DNA of 64,000 nucleotides from Fasciolopsis buskii. Its lineage: Eukaryota > Platyhelminthes > Trematoda > Plagiorchiida > Fasciolidae. Below the pieces are notes generated by a model. It made no database searches. It had not been told where the DNA came from and saw only the letters and a program-made list of their open reading frames with translations. A program made the position numbers and the translations under genes. This document shows positions 52,317 to 62,034 of the stretch, piece by piece (the first letter of the stretch is position 1; each line of letters begins with the position of its first letter). The stretch lies in contig LUCM01006188.1 of NCBI GenBank assembly GCA_008360955.1, forward strand, positions 153,250 through 217,249, given 5' to 3'.

Positions 52317-52452
52317 CATGATGTTGCACCTATCCGTCACTGATTTGCACGGTTACTGTCCGCTAGCTCACAGCGATCGACCCCAACTGATAGATGACTT
52401 CTCTGCAGGTAGCCTAAGTACAACGAAGGCTTTGGATATGACCTACATCAGA

Positions 52453-52664
52453 TGGTGAAGTTCAACAAACCGTCCAGAGCCTGCCCGGTAGCGTAATGGC
52501 TAAGGCTTTCGACTCGGAATCGTTCGTTCCGGGTTCGGGTTCGGGTTCGCGTGCCAGTTCGGGCGCGTTCCATATGCACTGTTCACGATTCCTAACAAGG
52601 ATGAAACAGCTGTACAGTGCTTCCATGGTTTCTTTATGGTGAGCTGAGCGATCATATCACATGG
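52453..52664 (+). mobile_element. tRNA-derived SINE, right arm of inverted pair
   Basis: The same family as the left arm in opposite orientation, about 210 bases. The head reads CCCGGTAGCGTAATGGCTAAGGC. GGGTTC is present three times in tandem (52530-52547) against once in the left arm. The body contains CCTAACAAGGATGAAACAGC and TGTACAGTGCTTCCATGGTT. The two heads face each other across about 130 bases, so their polymerase III promoters, if active, would fire outward. Confidence 0.84.
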
Positions 52665-52916
52665 AGATTTTTCAATAATGACTAGAAGCCCCTTCTCTAT
52701 AGCCCGGTGGGCTAAACGAGTGAATAACTGGCTCGTTACCAAACCTGACCTAGTGAGACCTTTTGTGGCTCTATATCACACAGTTTCAGGCTTAAGGTTG
52801 CCGGATCTTCCCTGCTTCATGCAGTGGATCCTAGTGGCCGTGGTCCATTTCGCTCCTACTGCACTCATGCCCCAGCTATGTCATAAAAAACCTGCAATAG
52901 TGCCAGTTCTGGTAAC

Positions 52917-53003
52917 ATTAATAGCAGCAGCATTATTGGCAACATTATTATCATTATTATTAACAGTAGTATTAGTAGTAGTAACAGCAGCAGTAATAAT
53001 ATA
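52917..53003. repeat. Imperfect trinucleotide low-complexity tract
   Basis: A run of ATT/AGC/AGT-type triplets (for example TTATTATCATTATTATTAAC). It may be the tail of an adjacent retroelement. An open frame of 130 codons crosses it and gains an artefactual Ala/Leu/Val run. Confidence 0.75.
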
Positions 53004-55164
53004 CCGCCGCAGGTTTTTAGGAATACAAAAACAACAAATTGAATGCAACGTTTGTAGCAAATCGGGATAATTGAAAGTGAGCGGAGGAGTGCAGTAACTC
53101 AGACTTCTCCCACATATCGTGAACCATTCTGTTGAGTCTATTCTCAGTTATCCGATGTTTGACAAAATCTGAAAACTATTTGCCAAAATTTGGGACTACT
53201 TTTAATCTTTCAACAAATTATCCTGCAACACGGAGTAGAAATAAGTGAGTAACTACCTGAAATTTTAGGAAAAAACCGGGGTGAAATTTTCACAGTGATT
53301 CATTTGTTTACAAGTTGTGGTATATAAGTTCCTAATAAAATTATTCTTATCGCAAGGACAGCAAGCATGTCATTTTGCCTGGCCTCAGATGAATCATTAA
53401 CTTTGGTCAAAAATGTCCCTCATAAACACGAAGTCAAAGAAGAAATTCCACAGACCAAAACCGTACTGTATGACAAAATTTGATTGACCGGATTGTAAAA
53501 TGAGACTCTTTCGTGGCGCGAAGAAGGAAGACAGACCACAACGTGCGGAAAATTCCACATTTCTGCTAACCTTGAACATGACTGGTAAATAGCTGCGGAT
53601 AATTTTCACACACAGCGGTATCGTCCCTACTGTGGCTTTGTATAAAGTGCTACAAGGGTTCCTCGTGGCAAACGACATTGCAGAATGGATTCTATGAATA
53701 AATCTAGTCTTTCTGTTGAATGCGGGGTGGGGTGGGGGGAGTTGTTTGGACGTTTGTCGTGTTTATTTAGACCAACGAACTGTCTATGACTCGATCGTCT
53801 GTGATATTAACAATATTTAACTGGATTTACAATTAAGCACATTTAGCGCTAGACGAATCGGACAACGATACGGAGTCGGAGGGGTACGTCTCAGAAAGCA
53901 TTTTTCTTTTAAGTGTAAAATTTCGAAATTTTGTTATTTATACTTGGGACATATGAAATTGAACAAATGCAGAGCATGGTGATAAAGGGTGTTGCCATTT
54001 TTGTAGTACACAAACACGTTGTGCAAAAAGAATTTCCAGCTTTTTTATAAGGAAGGTGGTAACAGACCCCATGGGCATGCTTTCACATTTTCGATTACCA
54101 AACTGAGTGGTTTCTCCAGGCTATCCAGATGGGACAGGTATTTCATCAAAATACTGTCCGCTATTCTGGGGAACAATCATTTCCACCTATGACAATAATT
54201 TCCTGAAGAAATAAACCGTATCTTTCTTGTCCACATCTTGTTGGAAACATGGACTTCGTTGAATCGTTCAGATGGGAGGTGCTAACTGATCTCTTTCGGA
54301 CTGGTATCAGATAAACTTTCCCCACTAATGTACTAGTAAATAGAGCTGTCATCCTACAGTTGTCGACTTTCCTCCCGGACCTAGATCAAATGTTGACCTT
54401 ATTTGCAAGATTAGTGCGTTATTCCAATCGCATATGAGTCATGAACCCAATTTCATCCACACCTAACATATGACAACAATCAGTTCACGATTGCCTGCCC
54501 GAGTGGCCAAAACCGAAATTGCCTACGTCCGCGGGGAATATCAGTTGGAAAGGTGAGCATGAGTCACGCGACCTGGTACCACACAAATCACTTGATTACC
54601 CTAGTGAAAATTCTCCACTGAATCGTGAGCTAACTAGACCAAAATGACCAGTTCACTAGTGGATCCACACCAATTTTCCGGTATGCCATCCCGTTGCCTG
54701 TGGAAATGTGAATGTAACTGAGGAACCGTCTAATAAGAAGCCGCAGTGACTGTAACTGAATTGACTTATGATTCATGCGAATGCAATTTGTAGTCATGGT
54801 TAACCTTGACTTCAGGGTTGTGACTGAATTACGAACACAATTTATGTTCACCTAGAATCTTATACTGTTTCGGGATTTTGTTCGTTGATTCAGACTTACT
54901 TATTGAGAATTCGGTCATTCGTCATTATTTCACAATATGTCACAGAAAGTCAATTAAACTTTATGTAGCTTGGATTCAATATGATATGGCTTTAAAATCA
55001 AATCCGGTCTACTTGTTTTTCCGTCATTCAACGGCCTATGAGCGTTGTTTGTCTTCTCCTGGCCATCAGCTATTAGAGTGGGTCTGCTTTTAACACCCGC
55101 GGCCTAGATTAGACTAAATGAGCACGTTTGGACAAATCATGTCATAAACAAGCACATTACTTAC

Positions 55165-55197
55165 GCATTGTTCCGCCCAGCAACTCGTTTGGAAAGC
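55165..55197 (-). CDS. Gene B, candidate 33-base microexon
   Basis: On the minus strand, a weak-to-moderate acceptor (CAAACTTCACACTAG) and a consensus donor (ATGC|GTAAGTAATG) bound 33 bases. Both phases match those needed between the signal exon and the terminal exon (phase 1 on each side). The frame is open and would add S-FPNELLGGTM-H, turning the N-terminus into VLIISFPNELLGGTM. The length is an exact multiple of three, so inclusion or skipping leaves the frame intact. The donor is strong; the acceptor is the weak point. Known context: flatworm micro-exon genes use symmetric exons of 6-36 bases after a signal peptide exon. Confidence 0.42.
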
Positions 55198-56262
55198 CTA
55201 GTGTGAAGTTTGTTGATGGCATCAATTTTATGGACAGTATTTACTTCAATTCAAGCCGAATCATGGTCGCATAAAACAGTCTGCGGCTAGTAAGTGACAA
55301 TCATGGACTACCAAAGATTACTTTAAACTCATGTGCAACCGGAAAGCCTGCAGAAAAATGAACGATTACTGACGGGGAGAGGTGGTTTTAAAATCACGTT
55401 TTACAACCACCTACTTAGCCTAGTGATGTTTTTTTAATAAAACCAGAAATGCCACCATCATAAAGGGAGAATAACTGTTGTGTTTCGGCAACCGTTCAGT
55501 AGATTCGTCCATCACATGTATCCATTGTTAAAAATTAGCCAACCATCTTTCTTTTTTCAATCCCATCTCGGTGACTTTCTATCCAACTAAGCCAATAGGC
55601 GACAGAATCAACTACAACTGAAGGTTCAGGTTCGTGAGTTGGAATTTCAAATTCCCATGTTTGTTTTCTTTACCCGTTACTACCACTAGTAGGAACATTT
55701 CAAAAGAGCTTCATGGATGACACTATGTCACACCTGCCCATCAGCGGATGTTCACTGATGCACACAAAACATTTGTAAACACCATGGGAAAAATAAATGA
55801 AGGTTTTTTCATTATACTGTCACGAACCACAAGCTGACCTTCGTGTTCACTCAGGTATTTCCTGTGTGTCCAGGATAGGACCAGAAAGGTGTTACAATGA
55901 TGATAATTTCATCGTTTGTATTCCTTATTCTATTGCTTCGGCCTGCAATTCCGAATTCAATGATAACTGCAAACTCTTAGTCGATGTATAACATTTCTAG
56001 TCCTTAGGTGTTCGACTCAAATTGAATTATTCATCCGACCACACAACTGATCACAATTATATAAAAATATCTGTCAAGTTATAACCAATGACTTTTATAC
56101 CATTATTTTTTTCGAGTGCTATTCCGACTATCAACGGATAAAGCCTATCAGTGAAAAGCTTTACCAATCCAAAAGATCCAATAGCGGGACAAACTCATCT
56201 GAAACTGACTTAATCCCTAGTAAACTCAATAAATAGTTAGGGAAAATATTCTTAAAACTTAC

Positions 56263-56317
56263 TGATAATCAAGACAGTTGTCAATACAATCCATAAGTTG
56301 ATGAAAGTGGGATCCAT
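56263..56317 (-). CDS. Gene B, first coding exon: signal peptide
   Basis: On the minus strand an ATG in optimal context (A at -3, G at +4) starts MDPTFINLWIVLTTVLII. This is 18 residues with a hydrophobic core typical of a signal peptide or signal anchor. The exon ends in A|GTAAGTTTT, a consensus donor, leaving one base. That base pairs in frame with the terminal exon at 46479 (giving Asn) or the 33-base candidate microexon at 55197 (giving Ser). A TATA-type box lies about 175 bases upstream. This is a very short coding exon, but start context, hydrophobicity, donor, phase and promoter agree. Confidence 0.62.
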
Positions 56318-56460
56318 TCTTCCCATAGAAAATAGGAAACAGTGAATAAATTGAGACTCAGGCTGTCAGTACAGTTGTAGCTGTTGACGTAATCACTGAA
56401 GGAAGCTTCAAGACCTCACGATCAGTGAAACAGTCAGAGACCAAACTTATCCCGAACAGC
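56318..56460 (-). other. Gene B 5' untranslated region (inferred)
   Basis: Roughly 145 bases between the expected transcription start, about 30 bases below the TATA box, and the ATG. No upstream intron is obvious. Confidence 0.35.
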
Positions 56461-56487
56461 ACATCGAGAACGCGACAAGCAAGCCCA

Positions 56488-56499
56488 TTTATATATATA
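56488..56499 (-). promoter_or_regulatory. TATA box of gene B
   Basis: TATATATAAA on the minus strand, about 170-180 bases before the gene B start codon and outside the long (AT)n microsatellites. The placement suits a polymerase II core promoter reading leftward. Confidence 0.45.
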
Positions 56500-57906
56500 G
56501 AACGCAGTCTAATAAACGACGACATTTAGAGATCAAACCATTCGCATGAAAAATACAAGTAGGTGATATACGAATTGTTGTTCGCCATGGATACCCGTGC
56601 GCATGTACTGCCAGATTTAACCCTTTGGTGTGCAACTAACTCCTGTTTGTTCGTTTGTGTGTGCATTTGTGTTTGGGTGGGTAGGTGGGTGAACAGATGT
56701 GCAAATTCGTCGGCAGGAAGATGAGCAGTACAACAGGAGAAAAATAAGACATTGAGGCGTGCACTCCAAAGCACGAAGCAAATGAGCTGATTCACCCTCC
56801 CGCCCCCCTCTCTTTTCGAAAACGGGAACACAGATTACTCGTGAAAGTTTTGACTTCAATCAGCTAACTGGACGGTATGTGATGGGCACATTGATCGTGT
56901 TACCACAGCCAATTATCTCATGGAAACCGATGAAAGCCTGCAAATTTGAATGCAGGCTGAGCCAATGCTTTTATTTTTATGCAGTTGATTAATTCGATGT
57001 CGAGACTTTATTCTGACTACTGTTCATCTATTCAATGAAATGGTCTCTTTCTGTTCAGATGTAATGCACAAAATCAATAACAATTCAAGAAAGGTTTGTA
57101 GTTTTTGTTCAGTTATCTTTTTTTCCTATTCTACTGTAAAGCGACGAAGAACAAAATCGCTCCAGTAGATCTGGCGGCCTGGTGATTAGATAACAACAAC
57201 CAGTCGAACTCCTGCAACGGTAAAAATTTGCTCAAAGCGATAGATGAGTGACTAGTAAGTCAATATCGCTCGAACGAACAGTGCATGTTATGGACCCACT
57301 TTGTGAGTATCGTTTTGTCCTCACATGAATTGCTCATTGCATTTAAAATGTACCTTTTTCAAACATTGAAAACTGCCTGGGATGGAGCACATTCACGTGG
57401 TCATGTAAAACGTACAGGAGAGAGGTAACAAAAATGTTCCGGTTACGGCCTGTTGTGGTCCACTACAAAGTAACTGGGACGGATCACAAGATAAACTTTC
57501 GGGGTTCCCATATTTGAACCAAATGCGCAATCACACATCGGCATCGGATCTGCGCAGTTAACCTAAATTCCGTTCTCGGCTGCGTGAGAGAAGTGATCAA
57601 TCTTTCATGTGTCACAATGGACAAGTTGCTAAAACCTATGAATAGCACATCCATATCTTTATTGCAAGTGTTTCTCATATCCCAGAACATGTGCTAGGTT
57701 ACTTTAAACACAAACTTTGCTAACTGGTCAAGTTCATAAACTGGTGTCGTGAAGAAATTCTACAGAGTTGAGAACTTTGAATTCAAGTTGCGTTTTTATT
57801 AAACTTTGAATTACTAACACCACTCGTGCCTCATTACCAAGAGTATGAGTTAATAATTCATCTGGTCCAAGAGAGCAAAACTTGGACTTCGCAAGACTTA
57901 TTTCAG

Positions 57907-58052
57907 GCTGGGATACATAACGCTATCTTCTCAAATTATACCCTTGTCTATGCTCACGTGGACGCTCGAAATGTAGCAATATCTTGGCGCCCAGACATTG
58001 TAGTAACACGTTCGAATTCGCACGGACAATGTCATTCCCCACTCTCCAACTT
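57907..58052 (+). CDS. Possible orphan exon
   Basis: Acceptor CAAGACTTATTTCAG and donor CAACTT|GTAAGTAG bound 146 bases open in one frame (AGIHNAIFSNYTLVYAHVDA and onward). No neighbouring exon with matching phase is seen, and it does not join gene C in frame. Reported as a weak candidate. Confidence 0.18.
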
Positions 58053-59647
58053 GTAAGTAGTCGCAAATTACGCCTTCATGTTGTTTATATTGTTAGGTAC
58101 TTAATGGAACCAATACAAAAATGAAAAACTTAGGGAACAATAGATCGTGTGACCAGTCATTTTTTAAAAAGGTAACAGCTATTTTCTGGACTGGATGCAC
58201 ATGTCCGAGCTGGAAACATTACAAATTTGGCGAATCTCCAATTTTCAAACTCAGGGAGACCGTCACTGTGCACATGAAAATTGATGTTTTACTGTGATGT
58301 TATCACGATCAGACAAATGACTCTTCCCGACTATCGACAAGATGCAACTGTTTCTCCTAGTTCTAAAAAGCAGCTCGGTAAAGCCGAGTTCAGTCAGCCT
58401 CCATTCAAAAGTGCCTTTTCTGAAAAAGGGGAATTTCATTGTTCACAGTTCCGACACTATCCAGTGAGACCTCCGCTCTTTGTGAAAATAGCTGAACACT
58501 CTCTTCTAATTGCATCTTGCTGACTGACAAATGAACCACCGAAAAGCGTTCCACTATTTGCTGAACTTGAAAACTACTTGGAGCGACTTTTTTCACATTC
58601 AGAAATCCACGAATGCTATTTTGTTATTGCGTAACACAGTGCACAAATATGTGGTATATTGTAGAATGCTCCCGGTCAACCCACCGAAATAGTCAGGTTA
58701 TATTTACCTGAAGGTTCCGGCCAATTCCATTCCGGAAGAATGGAATTTCATGGAATATGTTAGTCGGTTCCAATAATGCGCAATTTGTGCCCCCGGGATT
58801 TCTCAACTTTCCAGTTTAAGAACAGTGCTCGGGTCGCTTTGTAAAGTTATCGAAGTATTCCCAGTGTCCCACAAAATGTGACGAAGTAAGTGAAGTATGA
58901 ATCTGCCCAGTTAATTGCTACTAAGGAATGTAAAACTCGCATACTTATCAATGGGCAAATTAACGGAAATTCATCTAATCCAAGTTTTCGAGTTCACTAA
59001 TGAGGTCTAGCTTCCTGCACAATGGCAATCGAGGTGTCCCTAATGTGAGGTGTTAAGTAGCTTATAAGTAGGACTTTCAATGATGAGCAAAAGTAACTTC
59101 ATTCTGGTCAGCTGGTAGAAATCAAATGAAAAATCTGTCTCCAAACCGTTCGGGTTATTTTGATAACTACTGTCCGCTAAAAATCGATGAACTTGAACAG
59201 TTTTAAACATTGTATTTTGTATTTACCGCTATGAGCGTTTCAAACTACAGGTTTATAGGTAGCACAGCCGATACTGTATGACTGTAACTGAATATCCTCC
59301 GTGGAATCAGAAGAGATCCATTTACAATCTTGCATCTTGAAGTCAGCAATGTGAGTCTAGTGTTAGGTCCGCGATCTTCCGCCTAACGAGCAAAGGCTCT
59401 TATCATTGAACTTCCGAGATTGCAGATTTCAGCCGAGAATGACACACGTGAACATACAATCTTGAATAACTCGCTTTCGAATGGTTACTGAAGTCGGCTT
59501 TCCGCCATTTATCGCATGCAGAACCTCACGCTACATTAGTGTACTACTTACTACACAGGTACCTGTAGACAGCTCCTGAGAACCAAATGACCTAGGGAGT
59601 GTATCGAAAAATCGATGCGCCATGTATTGGTTTTAATTGTGAATGAT

Positions 59648-59670
59648 ACATATATATATATATATATATA
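59648..59670. repeat. (AT)n microsatellite
   Basis: Uninterrupted TA alternation of about 23 bases. Confidence 0.93.
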
Positions 59671-61276
59671 CGATAGTTCCAAAATATACCAAGTAAAGTA
59701 TTCAACTGATTCAGTTAGGTCCATGAAAATCAATAAATGGAAGCACCTGTAGTAAATCAAAGATATCACATTACGAGTTGTGAGTGAAGTTTTACAATTC
59801 ACACATTTTTTATTTGGACAGGATTTTCCAGTTCGAAATTTGGCTCATCTGTTCTCCTGTAGATTTTTTTAATCTGGAAGACCGTTTGGTTTCCCCAATT
59901 AAGAATCACATAAAAGTCTGGTACAGAGGGAAACGTGGTTCTTCCAAGACACAGTCACACTGTATCACACCAATGCAATGCTCTATCGGAATGGAACAAG
60001 TAAATTCCATGTGCACATCTCTAAAGCTATCACTGAGATACGGATTCCTTCCTGCATTCTACAGTCACCGCACGATCCGGTGTAAACTCGTTACAAACTT
60101 TTGCCATAGGAGTATTGTACTGGGCGTTTAGCTAGTTTGTCCTGGGATATGAGTAATGACAAGTAACGAAAATGACAGAAGCAGCTGTAAAAACTTAATC
60201 GCGCAAATAATAAATTTCATAGTTTATGTTGCACTCTTCATACGAACATGATCCTGGATGTTTGGAGCTGACATTTATTTTGAGCTCCAATTACCTCGAA
60301 CAGCGCACGCAACGGGAAGTTGAATTTTTAGGCTTTTCTTCTTCCATTTATTTGGTCTGTCAGACAAATGAGCTTTCTGTGCTGAACCAGCTAGAAGGCG
60401 TACAAATCCGTCGACACGGGAGGGGAGAGAGTAGCTAGTGTTCAAACCTGATGAGCAAAGGTGACTGCAAAATCGGTTAGGGAAACTCCATTCGGACATT
60501 AGTGTAAATACAAGTTATATAAAACCAAAGTCAAACAACTAATAGTACTATGCTACACAGCATTTGAAATACATCCGCTCTGTGCACGTTTAACTTGAAA
60601 TATGCCTCATTAACCATTCGAACAACGATTAATTTGTATTGAAAATCTTCGAATTTCATTATATCGGGGGAAAAGGTTTTCATTTGATTTAGAAATTCGC
60701 TGGTAGCTGATTGTCTTTGTGATCGTGGTTAGCCGTTGGATTCTTTTCGACGTACAAACTATCGTTCGTTCCGGGGTGAGGAACATGTGCTCGTTGAATA
60801 TTTTTGCTGTTTTGCAAGTACACATTCGGTAAAGGACGTTTTAGCTGCTCTACCCGACCCAAGCTTGACTTATTTGGCCTCGATTCACTATGCCTTCCTA
60901 ACGGGATCGGAAGTACGCGAACAGAATGGCATCCGTCACAAATAGACAGACATACACAGGGCCTAGAACTTAAATGACTGAACAGAGGTGTTTTGCCTCT
61001 CGGTGACCTTGTGTGCGATTGGCTGGTCCGTGAGGGCCAATCTCGGCCATGGTCGAAACAGGCGCGTAAAACTTTCCTACCGGCACGCCATCGTGTACGG
61101 TAACTTGTTTCTGTATCCGCACGTACAAGTCCAGTGTCAACCGCACGCCTAACACTTTGCACGCATATACACAAACACACCTGATAGGCAAACCAAAATC
61201 GAAGGAGATCAGGTCAACCAGTCCAGGGGAAATCCACCGTTCAGCTGTTCCGAAAATTGAATAGGTCAGCTGAGGA

Positions 61277-61284
61277 TATAAATA
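61277..61284 (+). promoter_or_regulatory. TATA box of gene C
   Basis: TATAAATA, a canonical core promoter element, 31 bases before the first ATG of gene C. If used, transcription would begin only a few bases before the start codon, giving a very short leader. Confidence 0.4.
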
Positions 61285-61314
61285 CCGCAAAGGATGTCTG
61301 TTTGATATTAGATA

Positions 61315-62034
61315 ATGGCCATGAATTTCAACAAACTTTTCCTTCAAGACATTATCGCCCGTCGAGGATCACATGTGATCGACCTTGGCGATGGCAGTGA
61401 TAAATCGAATGAAGAACCAGATTACGGTAGCGATTATTACAATGACACCAGTTCAGACACATTGGAGGATGTAGATGGCGCTGGTCATTCTGCAGAGCTA
61501 TTTGATGACGAACCGACTGGTTCATGTCAAAAAACTCGACTACTTAATGCCATTTTGGAACTACGTTCCGCGGTGGAAAAACAGAACAACTTACAAGCAC
61601 AACTAAATGGTCGTTTAACTCCATCACCTGCGTCTCAGTTTGGAGCTAGTAATTCCACCGATCGGTCCAACAGATTTACTGCACAACAGATTAGTGTGAA
61701 GCAAGGTAGCACGAACTCCGTGATGACTTCCAACGCATCGCAAATACAATCTCCTGTCTCAATGGTTTTAACACCAGCAAAAGCTGACGCTTCTTCCTCA
61801 CCCGGTGGAGCGGTAAAGCCGTCAGACGATACAACTAAAAAATCAACAACAAAATTGCAAGGTGATAACTCGAATCAATCGGATCGAATTGTCGATCCGA
61901 GCAAGTTACGCGCCACATCCACGGAAGTGGGACACAAAAAGCGTTTGCTGTCTCAGAGTGGCCTGGTCGATTCAACGGAAACAGACTTGGCTTCGTTTAA
62001 ACGATGCGAAAGACTGTCTAAGAAAAAAGATAAA
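61315..62034 (+). CDS. Gene C, first coding exon, acidic/basic disordered protein
   Basis: ATG in good context (A at -3, G at +4) opens 240 codons ending at a consensus donor, GATAAA|GTGAGT, in phase 0. Without splicing the frame stops at 62067, so the real protein is probably longer. Residues 1-20 are hydrophobic/basic (MAMNFNKLFLQDIIARRGSH). Residues 22-70 are acidic with a PDYGSDYYND cluster. Residues 73-98 form a likely amphipathic helix (KTRLLNAILELRSAVEKQNN). Residues 100-195 are Ser/Thr/Gln/Asn-rich, and 207-240 are basic (GHKKRLL, FKRCERLSKKKDK), like a nuclear-localisation signal. No domain is recognised; a nuclear or scaffold role is inference from composition. A second ATG lies two codons downstream. 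An AG directly before the ATG (61310-61311) could also be a spliced-leader acceptor. Confidence 0.6.

Larger units (their letters stand above)
46480..55164 (-). other. Large intronic region of gene B
   Basis: About 8.7 kb with no recognisable protein domain. It contains an inverted SINE pair (52115-52664), a trinucleotide low-complexity tract (52917-53003) and a G-rich run at 53724-53739. Phase-compatible possible microexons are weak: 27 bases at 51220-51246 and 30 bases at 46933-46962 on the minus strand. A 90-codon minus-strand frame at 51164-51436 overlaps the first of these. Confidence 0.45.
56500..61270. other. Intergenic region between genes B and C
   Basis: Genes B and C diverge across this interval. 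A possible plus-strand exon at 57907-58052 (TTATTTCAG acceptor, CTT|GTAAGTAG donor, 48 open codons) has no partner. An (AT)n tract is at 59648-59670. A 163-codon minus-strand open frame at 60689-61180 lies directly upstream of gene C; its protein is Arg/Ser/Cys-rich and unrecognised. Confidence 0.4.

Noticed and set aside
52678..53070. 130-codon frame with an apparent transmembrane run
   Set aside because: The Ala/Leu/Val run is created by an imperfect trinucleotide repeat next to a SINE; there is no splice or family support.
53724..53739. G-quadruplex from the GGGGTGGGGTGGGGGG run
   Set aside because: Only three separated G runs are present, so no canonical four-run, three-tetrad structure is available.
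54490..54560. Another tRNA-like head (CCCGAGTGGCCAAAACC)
   Set aside because: Only an A-box-like segment; no B box at the right distance and no recognisable body.
57160..57240. tRNA-like segment GGCGGCCTGGTGATTAGATA with CAGTCGAACTCC
   Set aside because: Both promoter boxes are too degenerate to distinguish from chance.
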